From assembly GCF_001949145.1 (NCBI RefSeq), contig NW_019091390.1:62001-126000 (forward strand): a stretch of 64,000 nt of DNA, written 5' to 3'. Positions 12,896 to 25,700 of this stretch are shown here, piece by piece. A program made the position numbers and the translations under genes. The DNA is from Acanthaster planci. Its lineage: Eukaryota > Echinodermata > Asteroidea > Valvatida > Acanthasteridae. The stretch's first letter is position 1. Each line of letters opens with the position of its first letter. Under the pieces are notes generated by a model. It saw only the letters and a list, made by a program, of their open reading frames with translations, was not told the DNA's origin and did no database searches.

Positions 12896-15092
12896 TGCAT
12901 AAGAAGTGGCAGGTCCTTCAGAACTTTGCAAAACTGACCTGATGGAGAAAAGAAATCGCTACCAATTTGGATTTAAAAACTGCATGAAACAAAGCTACAA
13001 CAAATGGAAACCAACCAAAACCTTCACAAATAAGAGCTCTTCAAGTTGCAGAAAATTGAAGAAACTCTTTGCACAGTGAAAATACACTGCAATTTCCCCC
13101 ATGTTCATTTTCAACCTCTTGGAACACGATTGAACAACAACCTTGGTCAACCACTGGTCAATTTTTGCATGGTGCCCAGTATATACATGTATTTTGTACA
13201 CGGTATACCAGGGAAACTACTCAGTGGTAGACCACGGGCAATTGCTCCAACTTGCACTGACGTACTAAGTTACTGGATTTTCAGAACCAACAGTGAATAG
13301 CTTAAACTCATTCTTCGGCGCGGTACAGATTAATACATAAATCTAATGCATGCTTATGAATTTCATCCATTTCACTTGATGAACGCAAAGTGAAAGTGGT
13401 GTATTTCATTAACAAGTAAAACAAAACGGAAAGCAAGACAATACACGCCTGCGTGCGCATTTCGTTATCCGGCTGCAGCATTGAGTGATGGGGCTATTTC
13501 AAAAGCATAGAAAACTGAGATTTCTACGGCACTGGCAAAGCAAAGTTTTCTAAGGAAAAAAAAAAAAGAACACTTCCCAGGCGGCATTTAATTACCAAGC
13601 ATTTCATGTGGCATCACCTCCATGTACTGCAACTGAGATCTTTTTCAAGTTGGTTGTTCTGAAACATTTAGTGGCCCAGCAAGAATCAGGCGCTGTCACC
13701 AAGGCCAAGTCGACCAAGCTCTTTGACTTCTTTAAGTGAATCATTATGAGCATTTAAGACTCGTAGCCTCAGAGAAAGTTTGAAATGATTACAAAGAGGA
13801 ACTGTTTTGAGACATCAAATTCCCAATTCAAAACCGCCATTGTTTGTAGCATGAATGCCGACACTCGGGCAAATAACATTTTGGAGAATAAATACCCTGT
13901 TCGCAGGTACAGATGCAATAATGCTAAATTATGAATCTTGATAAAGCCGTAGGAATGTTGTCCATCAATTTCCTGTCCAAGGAAGGCAGAATTTCATGGT
14001 GCTCCAATTCATAGCAATTAATTTGGGGCTAACTGCGGCCTCAGGCAACCGCGAATCGTACATTCATTCTCTGAGGTATCCTATGTGTTGACTGGCTTTG
14101 CTGTTGTACTAGGACATCCGATGAAATATTATCAGCATCCCTGCTCTACCCAGCATCAAGAAGTTTGATTCAACAAGTACAAATAAGTAATTTAAAATTG
14201 GAGATGAACTTTAAGAAGTCTATTTCTACCGCAGAAGACACACTGATTTCTGTATTTAAAAAAGACAAAAAGTCCCAAACACTGATTGAAAGAAGTCCCT
14301 CGAGTAAAAAAGGCCCTCAAAAATTCTGTGAATTGTTTCCAGTTTTTCATAGACATTATTTACAGGATTTTTCACACGAATGTTAACCACATTCATGATT
14401 CTGGTAAAATTGTTAAGCTCTGCATTATCAGAACTATTTGACAGACTGTCCCATTTTCTGCCACTGGGTTCAAAGGATTTGTCCGCACTCTGACAATCTG
14501 TTTCGGCTTGACGATTTCCTCATAGACTGCAAAGCAAGCAGCCTGTAGGTGCATAGATGGCATTTAGGATCAGCAAATCACCACTTCTGCGCAAAAAACT
14601 CGAATAAAAGTTCCCCATAATACTGACAAGCATTTGATAAAAGCAGAAGAATGTCTGTGATTTGAGGGATTGGGTCCCTGAGCAGTTACCACCATAAGGC
14701 CTTCTTTTCAACTCCACAGTTAAAGTGAAAGCAACCAGTTCCCAAAAACGCTCAACTAAGGACCAACAACAGAAACAAGTTACTGCTTATAACACCGCAC
14801 CCGTCCTACAAAATGGCGAATTATCCCCCATCGATTGAATCCCTCTTTCATGACATAAACATTCTTCGCTTTTTTCACGGTTGAGTAAATAAAATCAATG
14901 TACAGTTTATCATACGTGCAAAGCAAGGTGGGTTAAAGTAAACACTACCCTAGACACAATAAAGCAACATGTACCATACACACAATTAAAAACAGCATAC
15001 ACGAAAATCACTTAAATGAGGTTTAACATTAAAGTATGATGCCATTAAAAAAAATTCCTGACAGGTCACAGATAAGTTTAAAGTGGTTTATC
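12896..15092. other. Intergenic stretch between convergent genes
   Basis: No confident gene. A short frame ending at about 13738 (...KSTKLFDFFK, stop) resembles the carboxyl end of some DNA-transposon proteins, but it is too short to assign. Confidence 0.3.
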
Positions 15093-15098
15093 TTTATT
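15093..15098 (-). other. Polyadenylation signal (AATAAA on the minus strand) for HOOK
   Basis: TTTATT on the plus strand reads AATAAA on the HOOK strand, about 1.6 kb after the stop codon. A second copy lies at 15633-15638. Either could end the HOOK 3' UTR. Confidence 0.35.
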
Positions 15099-16712
15099 TA
15101 TAACGCGTCAAACATTCCGTATGCCTGCAAAGACAGCTTATTTCCAAAACGGTCGTTGGAAACGCCCCATAATAAAATATATTATTGATCTGTGAAGCAT
15201 ACACTGATGTACGTTCATTTTTGTATTTACAATGGAGGTCAAAGGTCAAGTCATGACGCGAACAGAGGTGGAGAACGGGAGACGAATATTCTTGGAGGGA
15301 AGGGAAAATGAAGAAGAATGCAGCTTTAGTGGCTGCTTTCTCTTCTTAAAACTTTGGTGAGGTCCAAGGAATCCACAGCCTTGGCATGGAACAGCCGAGT
15401 CAAAAGTGCCAGGGAAAGACCCATGCCATCCTTTAACCACTTGGCGCCAAGCCCATATATCCATGTTGATTCTGCTGGGCCGAGTGACTTTTCTTTTTTT
15501 TTCTGCTTTCGAAATTCTTTAAAAATTCATAACTTCATTTACTGGATGTTAAAAAAAATCAGCCCTGTGCAGCGGAGGGTTAACACTTACATGAATGACT
15601 CTCTGGTGGCTACTCTAATCTGAAAGACAACATTTATTGATGCCCAAATATTTCAGCCAAGCCTGCTGCCTTGTAAAAAGAGCCCAGATTGTGCGGTGTT
15701 ATGTAATTTATTTTTGTTCCCGAAACTGGTACAGTGCACTGCTGACGTTTTTTCAGTAAGGGCCAGATTAGCGTGCAGAAGTATTGTATCGCTCATCACT
15801 GGAGTGCTTTTGTCCCCGGTGGTAATCCGCTCGCGCTGAATGCCACAAACAGTGGTATAATCTTTCAAAACAATGATGGATTTCCTCCGCTATTGACAAC
15901 TGAAAAAAGTTGGTAATGCCAAGCAGCTCAGTCTTTCGTTTCTAGTACGGTCTTTTGTTACAAGGTCCAGCTCTTTTGTCTGGTTTCAGACTCCCGAGCT
16001 TCATGTATAAAGCCTATGTCCCTGAAACCGGGTACCCCAGCACGAAGTGGTTAAGACCTCTGGTGTGAATATGCATGATTGCCCTTATATGGAGTGAAGT
16101 CATGGCATCAGGGTGAGGGCTTGGGTGGTGACACCACTCAGCCGAGTTGCTATCGAATTGCTCAAACTCCATTACAAATCTGCTCACAAGTGGTGGGACC
16201 AGCACAATGACACACGAACAGCTTCTGGCTTGAGACCAGACGGAGACCCTCTAATTGGCTGGTGGTGGTCGTGTGACGATCTGAACACCACCACAACTCT
16301 GGCGCTTAAGCAGTAGTCTGGACTCGATTCTGTACACTCTGTAACCTACTGCACTGTGCACTTACACACTGTACTTTTGGATTCACTGAGCTAGCACAGA
16401 CAAACTGTATCAACCTTGTTAGCGCAAAAGCCTACAAAAGAATGGAGGCAACCCACGAGAAACCCTAAGTGTAGGAGAATTCTTGGCTTTGGTAAGCAGT
16501 GATTTCATTTTAATTGCAAGCACAACTTTGACACTGAGCCCTGAATTTTTAACCACCAAGAGCTGCTCAGTAACCGTGAACAGGGATAGTTTTAATCGGA
16601 GTGCCACCTTGCCTGTGAGGAATTCTCCTAGGGTGGGACTGTTTTACAATTTCCAAGAAAGGTGAGGGTTCACCTGAAGTGAACTTTGAACCTCGTGACC
16701 CGATTGACCTTT

Positions 16713-19700
16713 TCACCTCGTGGCGTTGGAGGAGTGACCGCTGATGATGGCCTGAGAGCGGCGGTTGGAGGCTTGGCGTTGGCGGGCAAGGAAGGACTGA
16801 CCGGTGCTGGAGTTGGCTAGCCTGTCCTCGGCTGCCTTGCGATGCATGTGCATGCCCTGCAGGTCAAGGAAGTGGTTGTTGAGAAAGAGAGTTCACAAAA
16901 ACAAAAACCAGTAAAGTGAAACATGAATGCACTCACTGGTCATTCAAACCCTGACCTTCTTGTCAGACATAACAGGAAACAGGAAATAAGTGGATCTCAA
17001 ATTCACAGCGTAATCCAGATGTAACTGATGGTCGAGTGTAAGTTTGGGGAGAGGTGTGGATTTAGGAAAAGATAAATCAGTGGCATGAATGGGACTTCCA
17101 CACTGAGATAAGATGTGTGAAAACTTGAGAAAGGATGAAATTACTGAGAAGCTTTTTATTAGAAAGAGGAACTTATGAGGAATACTAGAGGTGAGGGAAG
17201 TGGATCATAGAAGCTTTGGTTGCAGGGAGACGCAAACTGACAGGATGCAACTGTGGACTTTTATGAGGTGAACAAGTGCAGAGATAAACTCGGGAAAGTA
17301 GGGTTCAAAAATTTGTAAAGGAGATGACAGGTACAACCTGACAAAGGAAGCATGACCGTGACTTGTGTGAGTGGAATCAGACTGGGGCAGACTTGAAAAA
17401 AGTTGGTTCGAGAGGTTCTAGAGGCAGCAGGTACCAAGTGACAAGGACTGGGCCTTGCACTGGGGAACTCACGGGGAGGGGGGACTTCTTTCTGGGAGAG
17501 ACTTCAGAGTTTCTGTCACAAACACTCACCATGTTATACCAAGCAGACACAATGAGTTTCTCCTCACTGTCCCTCATCACTTTAGATTTTTCTCTCTCGT
17601 GCTGTGGAAGAAAGAACAGAGACAGTAATTAATACTGTACCAACCGGCTGTCCTCCTGTTTCGTGTACTATCAAATTTAAGGACAAATTTCAAGATTTGC
17701 TTCAATTCATCACCATTTTCAAGAGGGCAAAGGTGTGTCAAAGCTTGGCAGGTTTTCAATTTGGAGTTTTCAGTTTGATTGACCAAGGTATGTCTTGTAA
17801 TTACTGGTAGATGTACGAGGAGGGAGGGACAGCTATATACTGAGAAAACATACACAGGAAAGTAATTCAGGAGACCTTTAGACCTTCTTCCTTCAAAAGG
17901 GTGAAGAAGCCCCAACATGGAGCCTCCCCGCTTAGAAAGACCATCAAAGATTACATACAGAAATTCAAAATGTCGAGCCCCCCAAACAACTTGGGTCCCC
18001 CTCCCTAATATTTGGTTCTGACCTACCCTTGTTGAAAACGATGACGACACGGCTAGCTCCCGATTCCCCTCCCCCTCCCCAACTCACCTCAAGGTGCTCG
18101 ATGATCTTCTGCTTCTCGTGCAGCTGGGCCTTGAGGAGCTGGATCTCGTTGGAGCTGGCCGGGCTCTGCTTGGGGTCCAGGGTGCGGATGACGCTCTTGG
18201 CCTTCTCCAGGTACTTCTTGTAGCGCTCCTCCATGGCCCGCATGTCTTCCTCCTTCTTCTTGAGCATCTCCTGCAGATTGGACGCCCTCTCCGCTGGGGG
18301 GAAACGGAAAAACCGAAGACTGGTTAGGAGCCACGATGTAAGCGCCACCGACAGCAACTTTTCTCCAATGGCTACACTTCCTGTGCAACGAGAAGACAAC
18401 ACACAACCACCGTTGTGTCCTTCCTGCCGATACCTACAATACAGGAAATTGCCTTGGCACTGGGGCTCGACAGAGTGTGTTGGTACAGCACTCTCACTGA
18501 GCCATTTTCAAGACTAGCAAGGTGTAACTGTACATGGAGCCCATGAGAGAACAGCTCAGNNNNNNNNNNNNNNNNNNNNNNNNNNNNNNNNNNNNNNNNN
18601 NNNNNNNNNNNNNNNNNNNNNNNNNNNNNNNNNNNNNNNNNNNNNNNNNNNNNNNNNNNNNNNNNNNNNNNNNNNNNNNNNNNNNNNNNNNNNNNNNNNN
18701 NNNNNNNNNNNNNNNNNNNNNNNNNNNNNNNNNNNNNNNNNNNNNNNNNNNNNNNNNNNNNNNNNNNNNNNNNNNNNNNNNNNNNNNNNNNNNNNNNNNN
18801 NNNNNNNNNNNNNNNNNNNNNNNNNNNNNNNNNNNNNNNNNNNNNNNNNNNNNNNNNNNNNNNNNNNNNNNNNNNNNNNNNNNNNNNNNNNNNNNNNNNN
18901 NNNNNNNNNNNNNNNNNNNNNNNNNNNNNNNNNNNNNNNNNNNNNNNNNNNNNNNNNNNNNNNNNNNNNNNNNNNNNNNNNNNNNNNNNNNNNNNNNNNN
19001 NNNNNNNNNNNNNNNNNNNNNNNNNNNNNNNNNNNNNNNNNNNNNNNNNNNNNNNNNNNNNNNNNNNNNNNNNNNNNNNNNNNNNNNNNNNNNNNNNNNN
19101 NNNNNNNNNNNNNNNNNNNNNNNNNNNNNNNNNNNNNNNNNNNNNNNNNNNNNNNNNNNNNNNNNNNNNNNNNNNNNNNNNNNNNNNNNNNNNNNNNNNN
19201 NNNNNNNNNNNNNNNNNNNNNNNNNNNNNNNNNNNAAGAAGTAATGGCAGTGTTCACAACACCATCCATAAAAGCTCAGTTAACTGAGACCACAACAACC
19301 CATGGGAATCAGAAACCAGCCAAATTGTACACAGCCCATTACAAAGTCCAGAGCAGAGTGACTACTAAGGCACACAACAGAGCTCAAGAATAAAACAGAA
19401 GTGGGGGGGGGGACAAACAAGTGTTCAGCTAACGACATCCCATACTAGAGGCGCACAAGCAAAATCTGAAGACTTTCAATTAAAGAGATCCTCCAACCCA
19501 TGGCTTTTCCACGGCAACTTTGGTACAAATACCAGGGCATTTCCACTGACTGCCTAGAATCTGGAAAACCTCCCGATACAGGTGCTGGTCTGATCACACT
19601 GTACTCACTGCTTGCCGTGTACTTTGGCTCCAGCTCGTCTATGTAGGATCTGTTCCGCTGCAGTTCTGTATCTGTCTCCCGTAACTTCTCCCTGAAAAAG

Positions 19701-22700
19701 AAACCACCAAAATATGGTTTATGCAGGATACAAGCACACATGAATGTGATTTGTCCTGGTGATTCTGATTGATTAGACAAGATACAATCTGAGTGAAAGT
19801 ACCTCCCTCAACAAAGAAAGTGACATTAAGCCCACACTTGAATGTTACTTTTATCATGTGCCTGGTGCCTAAAAAATCTGCAACATGGTTGTGTAAATTC
19901 AGATGAAAATTAGTCATGTGCTCCATCTGGTTCATTAAAGCATCGCACAGGCACAAGTTCTTCGGATTACGAATGCCCATTGGCTAACACGCAAACTCTG
20001 TACCACTAATGGTTCCAATAATTCCTGGGCCACTCTGTGAACAAGGGCATGGCTCACGTTGCAATGATGTCATGCCAACAAATGGGATACAGTGTGCAAT
20101 GGAACCAGTGTGCAATGGAACCAGTGTGCAATGGAACCAGTGTGCAATGGAACCAGTGTGCAATGGAACCAGAACAAGCATATGACGGAAAAGTATCAAA
20201 TGCAATATATAATGATACACTCCGCGCAACAGTGAAACAATAGTAAATTCAACATATGTCAACAATCAGTTTTATGCACTGCCATGGATTCACTTTACTT
20301 CAAAACTAAAACTTGAAACGAGATTAATGCTTTGAAAATTTAACTGTGTCATGTATAATTCATTTCCAAAGTTCCATGCAATAAAACCTTGCCAGGAAAA
20401 ATTAAGAAACTCTAAATGCATTTTTAAAACAGCTGTGAGAAAAGCTAACATATGGATTCTGAGGATGACAAAAGGAAACTTCAGAAACTTACTTGTGCTC
20501 ACTTAGTTTCAGTCGTAGATCTTGATTCTGAATGACAGGAAAAAACAAACAATAATTATTCAACTACACAGGTGGCCCAAGACTTATTCCATTTCAGGAT
20601 TATTCTGAATCCATGCTTAAAAAATAATCCCTAGTGCTTTTGGTTGTTTTGTGATCAACTGCATCTTGAACTTCAGGGTTAAAATTCTGTACTCTTTCCC
20701 AAAAGTAAGCACGCTAGAAAAAAATTAATAAAACCCAAAAAAATAGATGGAAAATAAAATTATTCATCTTCGTGGCCCTTCTTTTATGCCAAGTTCAAGT
20801 TTGATAATATACCTCAATATTCCAATAGAGAAAGAGAAAATTAATGATGGACTGAGGAACTGTACCAGATAATGATGTCAACCTTTTCCCAGGATTATAA
20901 ACATGGTTTAAACCACTCTGGCCAATATATGGTGTATAATACTGATAAAAGTTGGCATTAAAGATGTCGTTCTAATCAACACCCCATGAGCAGTAACTAA
21001 ACGGGGACCCAATAATTATAAACATGACAGAAAGAACAATGTATAAGAATGGTTTCGGTCATTTCTGGCTCTACAATGAAGACAATTCAAACAGATTTGA
21101 TTAGTATGGTACTCACAAACTGGTTATTTTCATCCATGCATTCCAGTTGGGTTATCGTTAGATACCAGGTACAGAGAAAAGATAATGAATGGCATTAGTA
21201 AGCATGCCGATTTCATACTTAGGGAGCAAAACGAAAAAGAAAGCACTGAACAAACAAACAAACAGATGAACCAATCAACAAACAGACTAACTCAAATAGA
21301 GTAATGAGTGAATTGATGAACTAATAGATAACTTGAGTGATCAGTCAAATGACCAATGTAGATATTTCCAATAAATGGTGTTTGCGAACCAAGCAGCAAT
21401 TACATGTACTTAGCTCACTGCATATTTTGCAATGGACCATTTACAGGCACTGACTGAATAAAATGATGCAATCTGTTCCTGACCAGGAACATGTCAATGT
21501 AATTTCATCAAGTAAACAGCTAACCAGCCAACAAAACAATAACAAACACAACCAGCAAACTGCACAAACAGAAAAACTGAATTCATAATGCTCAAATCGT
21601 AAAGATAACACGAGCAAATTGACTTTCAACACTGAGGACGGAAATGAGGGGATAAGACAACTGAACAAGTTGAAAAAATTAAAACTTACTGTACGCGAAA
21701 AAACACAGGACCAAGTACATGTACACATGCTAGAGATCTCACGCTAGAGAATGTCTAGACCTTGTCTTTACTTATCAGTTAATATGCACAGCTAGAAAAG
21801 CACATGCAATATTCAATTGAAGAAAGGACCTTCTAAAATCTACAATGAAGTTATTTAAATCAACAATAATCAATCAAATCAATGTCAGAAACAGACAAGA
21901 ACAAAACCAAAAAGGACATGCTGTCCTTCATTCTTTTAAAACGAGAACAACAAAATAACCAGACATGACTTAGATTGGAAAAATAATCGATTATTACAAG
22001 CATTATTGCTGAGAAACTTTGCATGCTGACACAAAATTAGTGCACGACTCATGACACTCTGCCAAGCATGTCACTGATTAAAGCTCGATCGTGGTTGACG
22101 GATTTACCTCATTGCTTTTTTTCTGAGCAGACTAGACACCATAAATGGAGGAACAAGGACAGTACAAAGAATGAACAGTTAGGAATTAGAAGAACAGCGC
22201 AGTTAAAACAACCAAAGCTCCCTTGAAAAGACAACAAAGTCAATAACGTCACAGCTTCTGCAACCCTGAGAATTTCCCCAGGTTGACTCGTGTTGAAGTA
22301 AACTGAACTTGAAATTCAAACTGACGAGATGTGTTACCCTACGGAGTCAATTCGTGCAAAGCCCAAGCAAGTGTCGAGTTTAACAGTTTTGAGCGGTCAA
22401 CGTACTTCTCCTGTACACTGTCCACCAGTGCTTCTTGGTCCTAGCTGGGTTTATCTTTTTTAATACATGAAAGTGTAATCAACTTAAGCTTGCAAATTTA
22501 TGTTTTGCAGGAAAACCAGAAGTTGTTTACATGAAAACTACAATGCAAGAGGAATTCAAAGGATGCCTGCTCATAAATTTCTATACGCTGACTGGACAGC
22601 ACATGGAGACACGAGTCATGGTGGGTAGTTGTATCTTGACTTTTATCGGTCGTCTCATTTTTACACCAGGCAACGTTTATTTTGTGCAATGAGAGTGGCG

Positions 22701-25700
22701 CGCATCAGTTCAGTCACTAGAGACCACTGGGATGCCTGAAATGGCCTGAAGTGTGTAGGAAACAGACTCTAAGAATAATTCAAAGATGACCCAGGGAATG
22801 CTGGCATGCAGGGGAAAGCAAATCCGCCGGCGAGGAAACAAGAAAAGCGAGGACTTACCTCCCCGACTACCGATGAAGACACACCCTCCTCCCTCTGCTG
22901 TAGTTTCAACTCCTCTACCTCCGCCTCGAGAGACAAGATTCGCTGATTGGCAATCCTGAAATTAGCGAGCATCGGTGATGTAAATGACGGAGAAAAACTA
23001 CATGACGAAAAATGATTGCTACTTTTGTGACAGACCGTTAGAATGAGGGCAAGCTAGCTGTCTAGAATCTACCTTTTCTTCTAAAGAAGAAAGATGAGTT
23101 ATCTGAGGGATTTTCCTCACTTTCAACCTTCACAACCAGGTCTGAATCCCAGTGAGGCCAAAATGTGGATTGATTATTCTGTCCAATTTCTGAAATTTCG
23201 TTCATCTCTAAAATGGACCATTTCCTGGTTTTCCATCTGTAAAGTTTCATTATGTTTCAGAACCAATGTGGCTGGGCTTATTGGGGAAAAAAGAACAAAG
23301 AAGTAATTGCAATCAATCTTTGGACTTGCATCAAACACCTGCGGTAGGTGAGGATACCTGCAATCGTCCAATACTAACAGCATATTTTTAGGACAGCCTT
23401 TAACCCTCCTATGCTGAAGTCACTCTTTGGGTCACTTGGTGAACACCTCAAAGAAGCACAGCTGTGTTGTGTTGTGCACTGCACCAACAGTCCCTCACAG
23501 GAATATCAGATTGCACTTTTGTGCTGCCCAACAACTGTGCTTCACTGTTTCATGTGCGCCATTGTGCAGTAAACCAAATGCAGCGAAGAGGACTGCACAA
23601 AAGACCCTGGGTCATTTTGTGCTGGCGATCTACTGTGTACACACTGAACCCGTGCATGTTTGAGTTCCATATAGAAAATACATGCTCACCAGTGACTGTG
23701 GGCATTTGTGCACATTTGTGCTGTAAAACCAAAGGAGGGTTAATTCAGTGAATGATGTGCCCCGTGGAATGGTACAATCAAGAACACACCTGTTTTCTGA
23801 TTCCAATTCGTTCTTCCTTGCGTCAGCATCGTCAAGAAGGCTCTGTAGCAACTGTGTCTTCTCGTCTGTCGTCTCGCCCTGTTTCAGTTTCAACATCTTG
23901 TTTTCGTGCTGGAGACGGATAATCTTCTCCCTGGTTGAAGAAAAGAGAAATAGGAGGATTCTCATTTTTGGATTTACAAACTTTTATCTCCTGTCATAAT
24001 CTCACAAGAGAAAGTAGATACAAAATGTAAAATACTTTAATTAACTACGGTTTCAATTCAGCGGAAACTCTGAATTGTAGCTGTTGCCTGTTTGGCTGAC
24101 TTCAAAGAACCAGTGAAGGACACAATGCATACACACATATGCTTTTGGCATGGAACTCGTTTTCGATTGAATGTGCACCAAACCAATTTGAAAAGTGTCT
24201 GCCTTACAGGAATACCCCTCAGCAAACAGCGAACAATGGCAAAGGGGCTCATGTCGTTCTCTGGCTCTGTACACATCAAAGTTGTTGTCAAGTCCATCGC
24301 AAGTCCCGTCATAAGTAACGGAGTGAGCAAGGACAAAGTAATGCATGTCACAGGTAACTTGGCTTATCAATGAATACACTTGCAGGGACTCGCGGCAGAC
24401 TTCATTACAACAATGGTTCACAAGTACACGAATCCCGAATCATTATAGGCCAAGCACTTCTCTGGAAAATAACGGGGTTTCTATACATTACATGTACATG
24501 GCAAGTGGTCGAGTGTACACTGCACCAAAAGCGCAAGAACAAATGTGGATGGATGACCTGCACCCTCATGACCAATGCTGCACCTTGCACGCTTTTGCCC
24601 CTCGTTTCTGCATTCCACTGACCTAATTTCTGACGGCATCATGTCAGCGAAACTGGCCGACAGTGGGCTACCAGGACTGCCGGGCGACATGCCCATATTG
24701 ACGTTCCCAGCCAGCTGGTTGCACGTCAACTCCTCATTGGTTTCTCTGAGGGAATCTCGCTCCATCCTCAGCCGCTGTGAGGGTAAAATACATCCACAGG
24801 TCACAACAATTTTATTCTTTAACTCTACTTCCTCAATCCAAATCCTGTTCAGTACAGGAAACTGGTGGCAGAAGTTGAAGTGAACATTCTGGCAAGTTTT
24901 AAATTCCCTTTGGGCCTAACAGCCTCCAAGTCACAACTGGGTCCGCAACATCCCTTGGCAAGACTGTAAAAACCTACGAATTTACAGTTCATGCTGTTAT
25001 TTCTGTCTACCCATGTAGCAAGATTCAAAAAGGGTAAACCTTGTTGCTTTGGGCAGGGTTAGCATTAAGGACTTTGAAGCACTAAACAATTGAGACACTT
25101 TATTCAGACGCAACTCTAACAAGTACTAACATAAACTAGCAATCACTTGTCCTCCTTCGCACATCCAATACATACTTCAATTTCTGCCTGGCACTGTAAC
25201 ACCTTCTCCGAGTGCCGTTGAAGCTCAAAGTCTGCCCTGTCCGCGCGCCTGGTCTCCTCCGAGACCTTTGCATGTAGCTCATGCACCTGCCGCTTGTAAT
25301 TCTCAAGCTGAGACTTAAGCGCACTGGCTTTCTTCAGCTCCTGGAGAAGGAAACGAGACATCGAACGGTGTAATGAGATAACAAAGTTTGTGACCGATGG
25401 ACTTTGAAACATGACGAAATAAGACAACCAGCACTTTTGCCACAGACAACTTCGTCCCTACAGTGCTGAGAAATTCACCGCCACTATGGGCTCTTTCATT
25501 CTAAAACTTGATCATTTGCATATCTTGCATGCATCTGAAATCTCGGATGAATCTAAGTGAGGGATAGACTGTTTTTACAGCACTACAAGTTAGTGCTTCT
25601 TTTTTTTTTTCAGTTGTGTCTAGGATGCCAGACTGATATTCCTCCTAATGACATGGGATCAAAGAATGACTGACTTTTCAGAGTTGAAATGTAATAATTT

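Noticed and set aside
13660-13738. Transposase-like C-terminus KAKSTKLFDFFK
   Set aside because: Too short, with no upstream domain to support an element.
18534-19269. Long open frames over the N gap
   Set aside because: Artefact of unknown bases.
21112-21160. Possible HOOK exon encoding ECMDENNQF before a GTGAGT donor
   Set aside because: No AG acceptor exists in the open part of the frame, and the flanking exons already join in phase and align without it.
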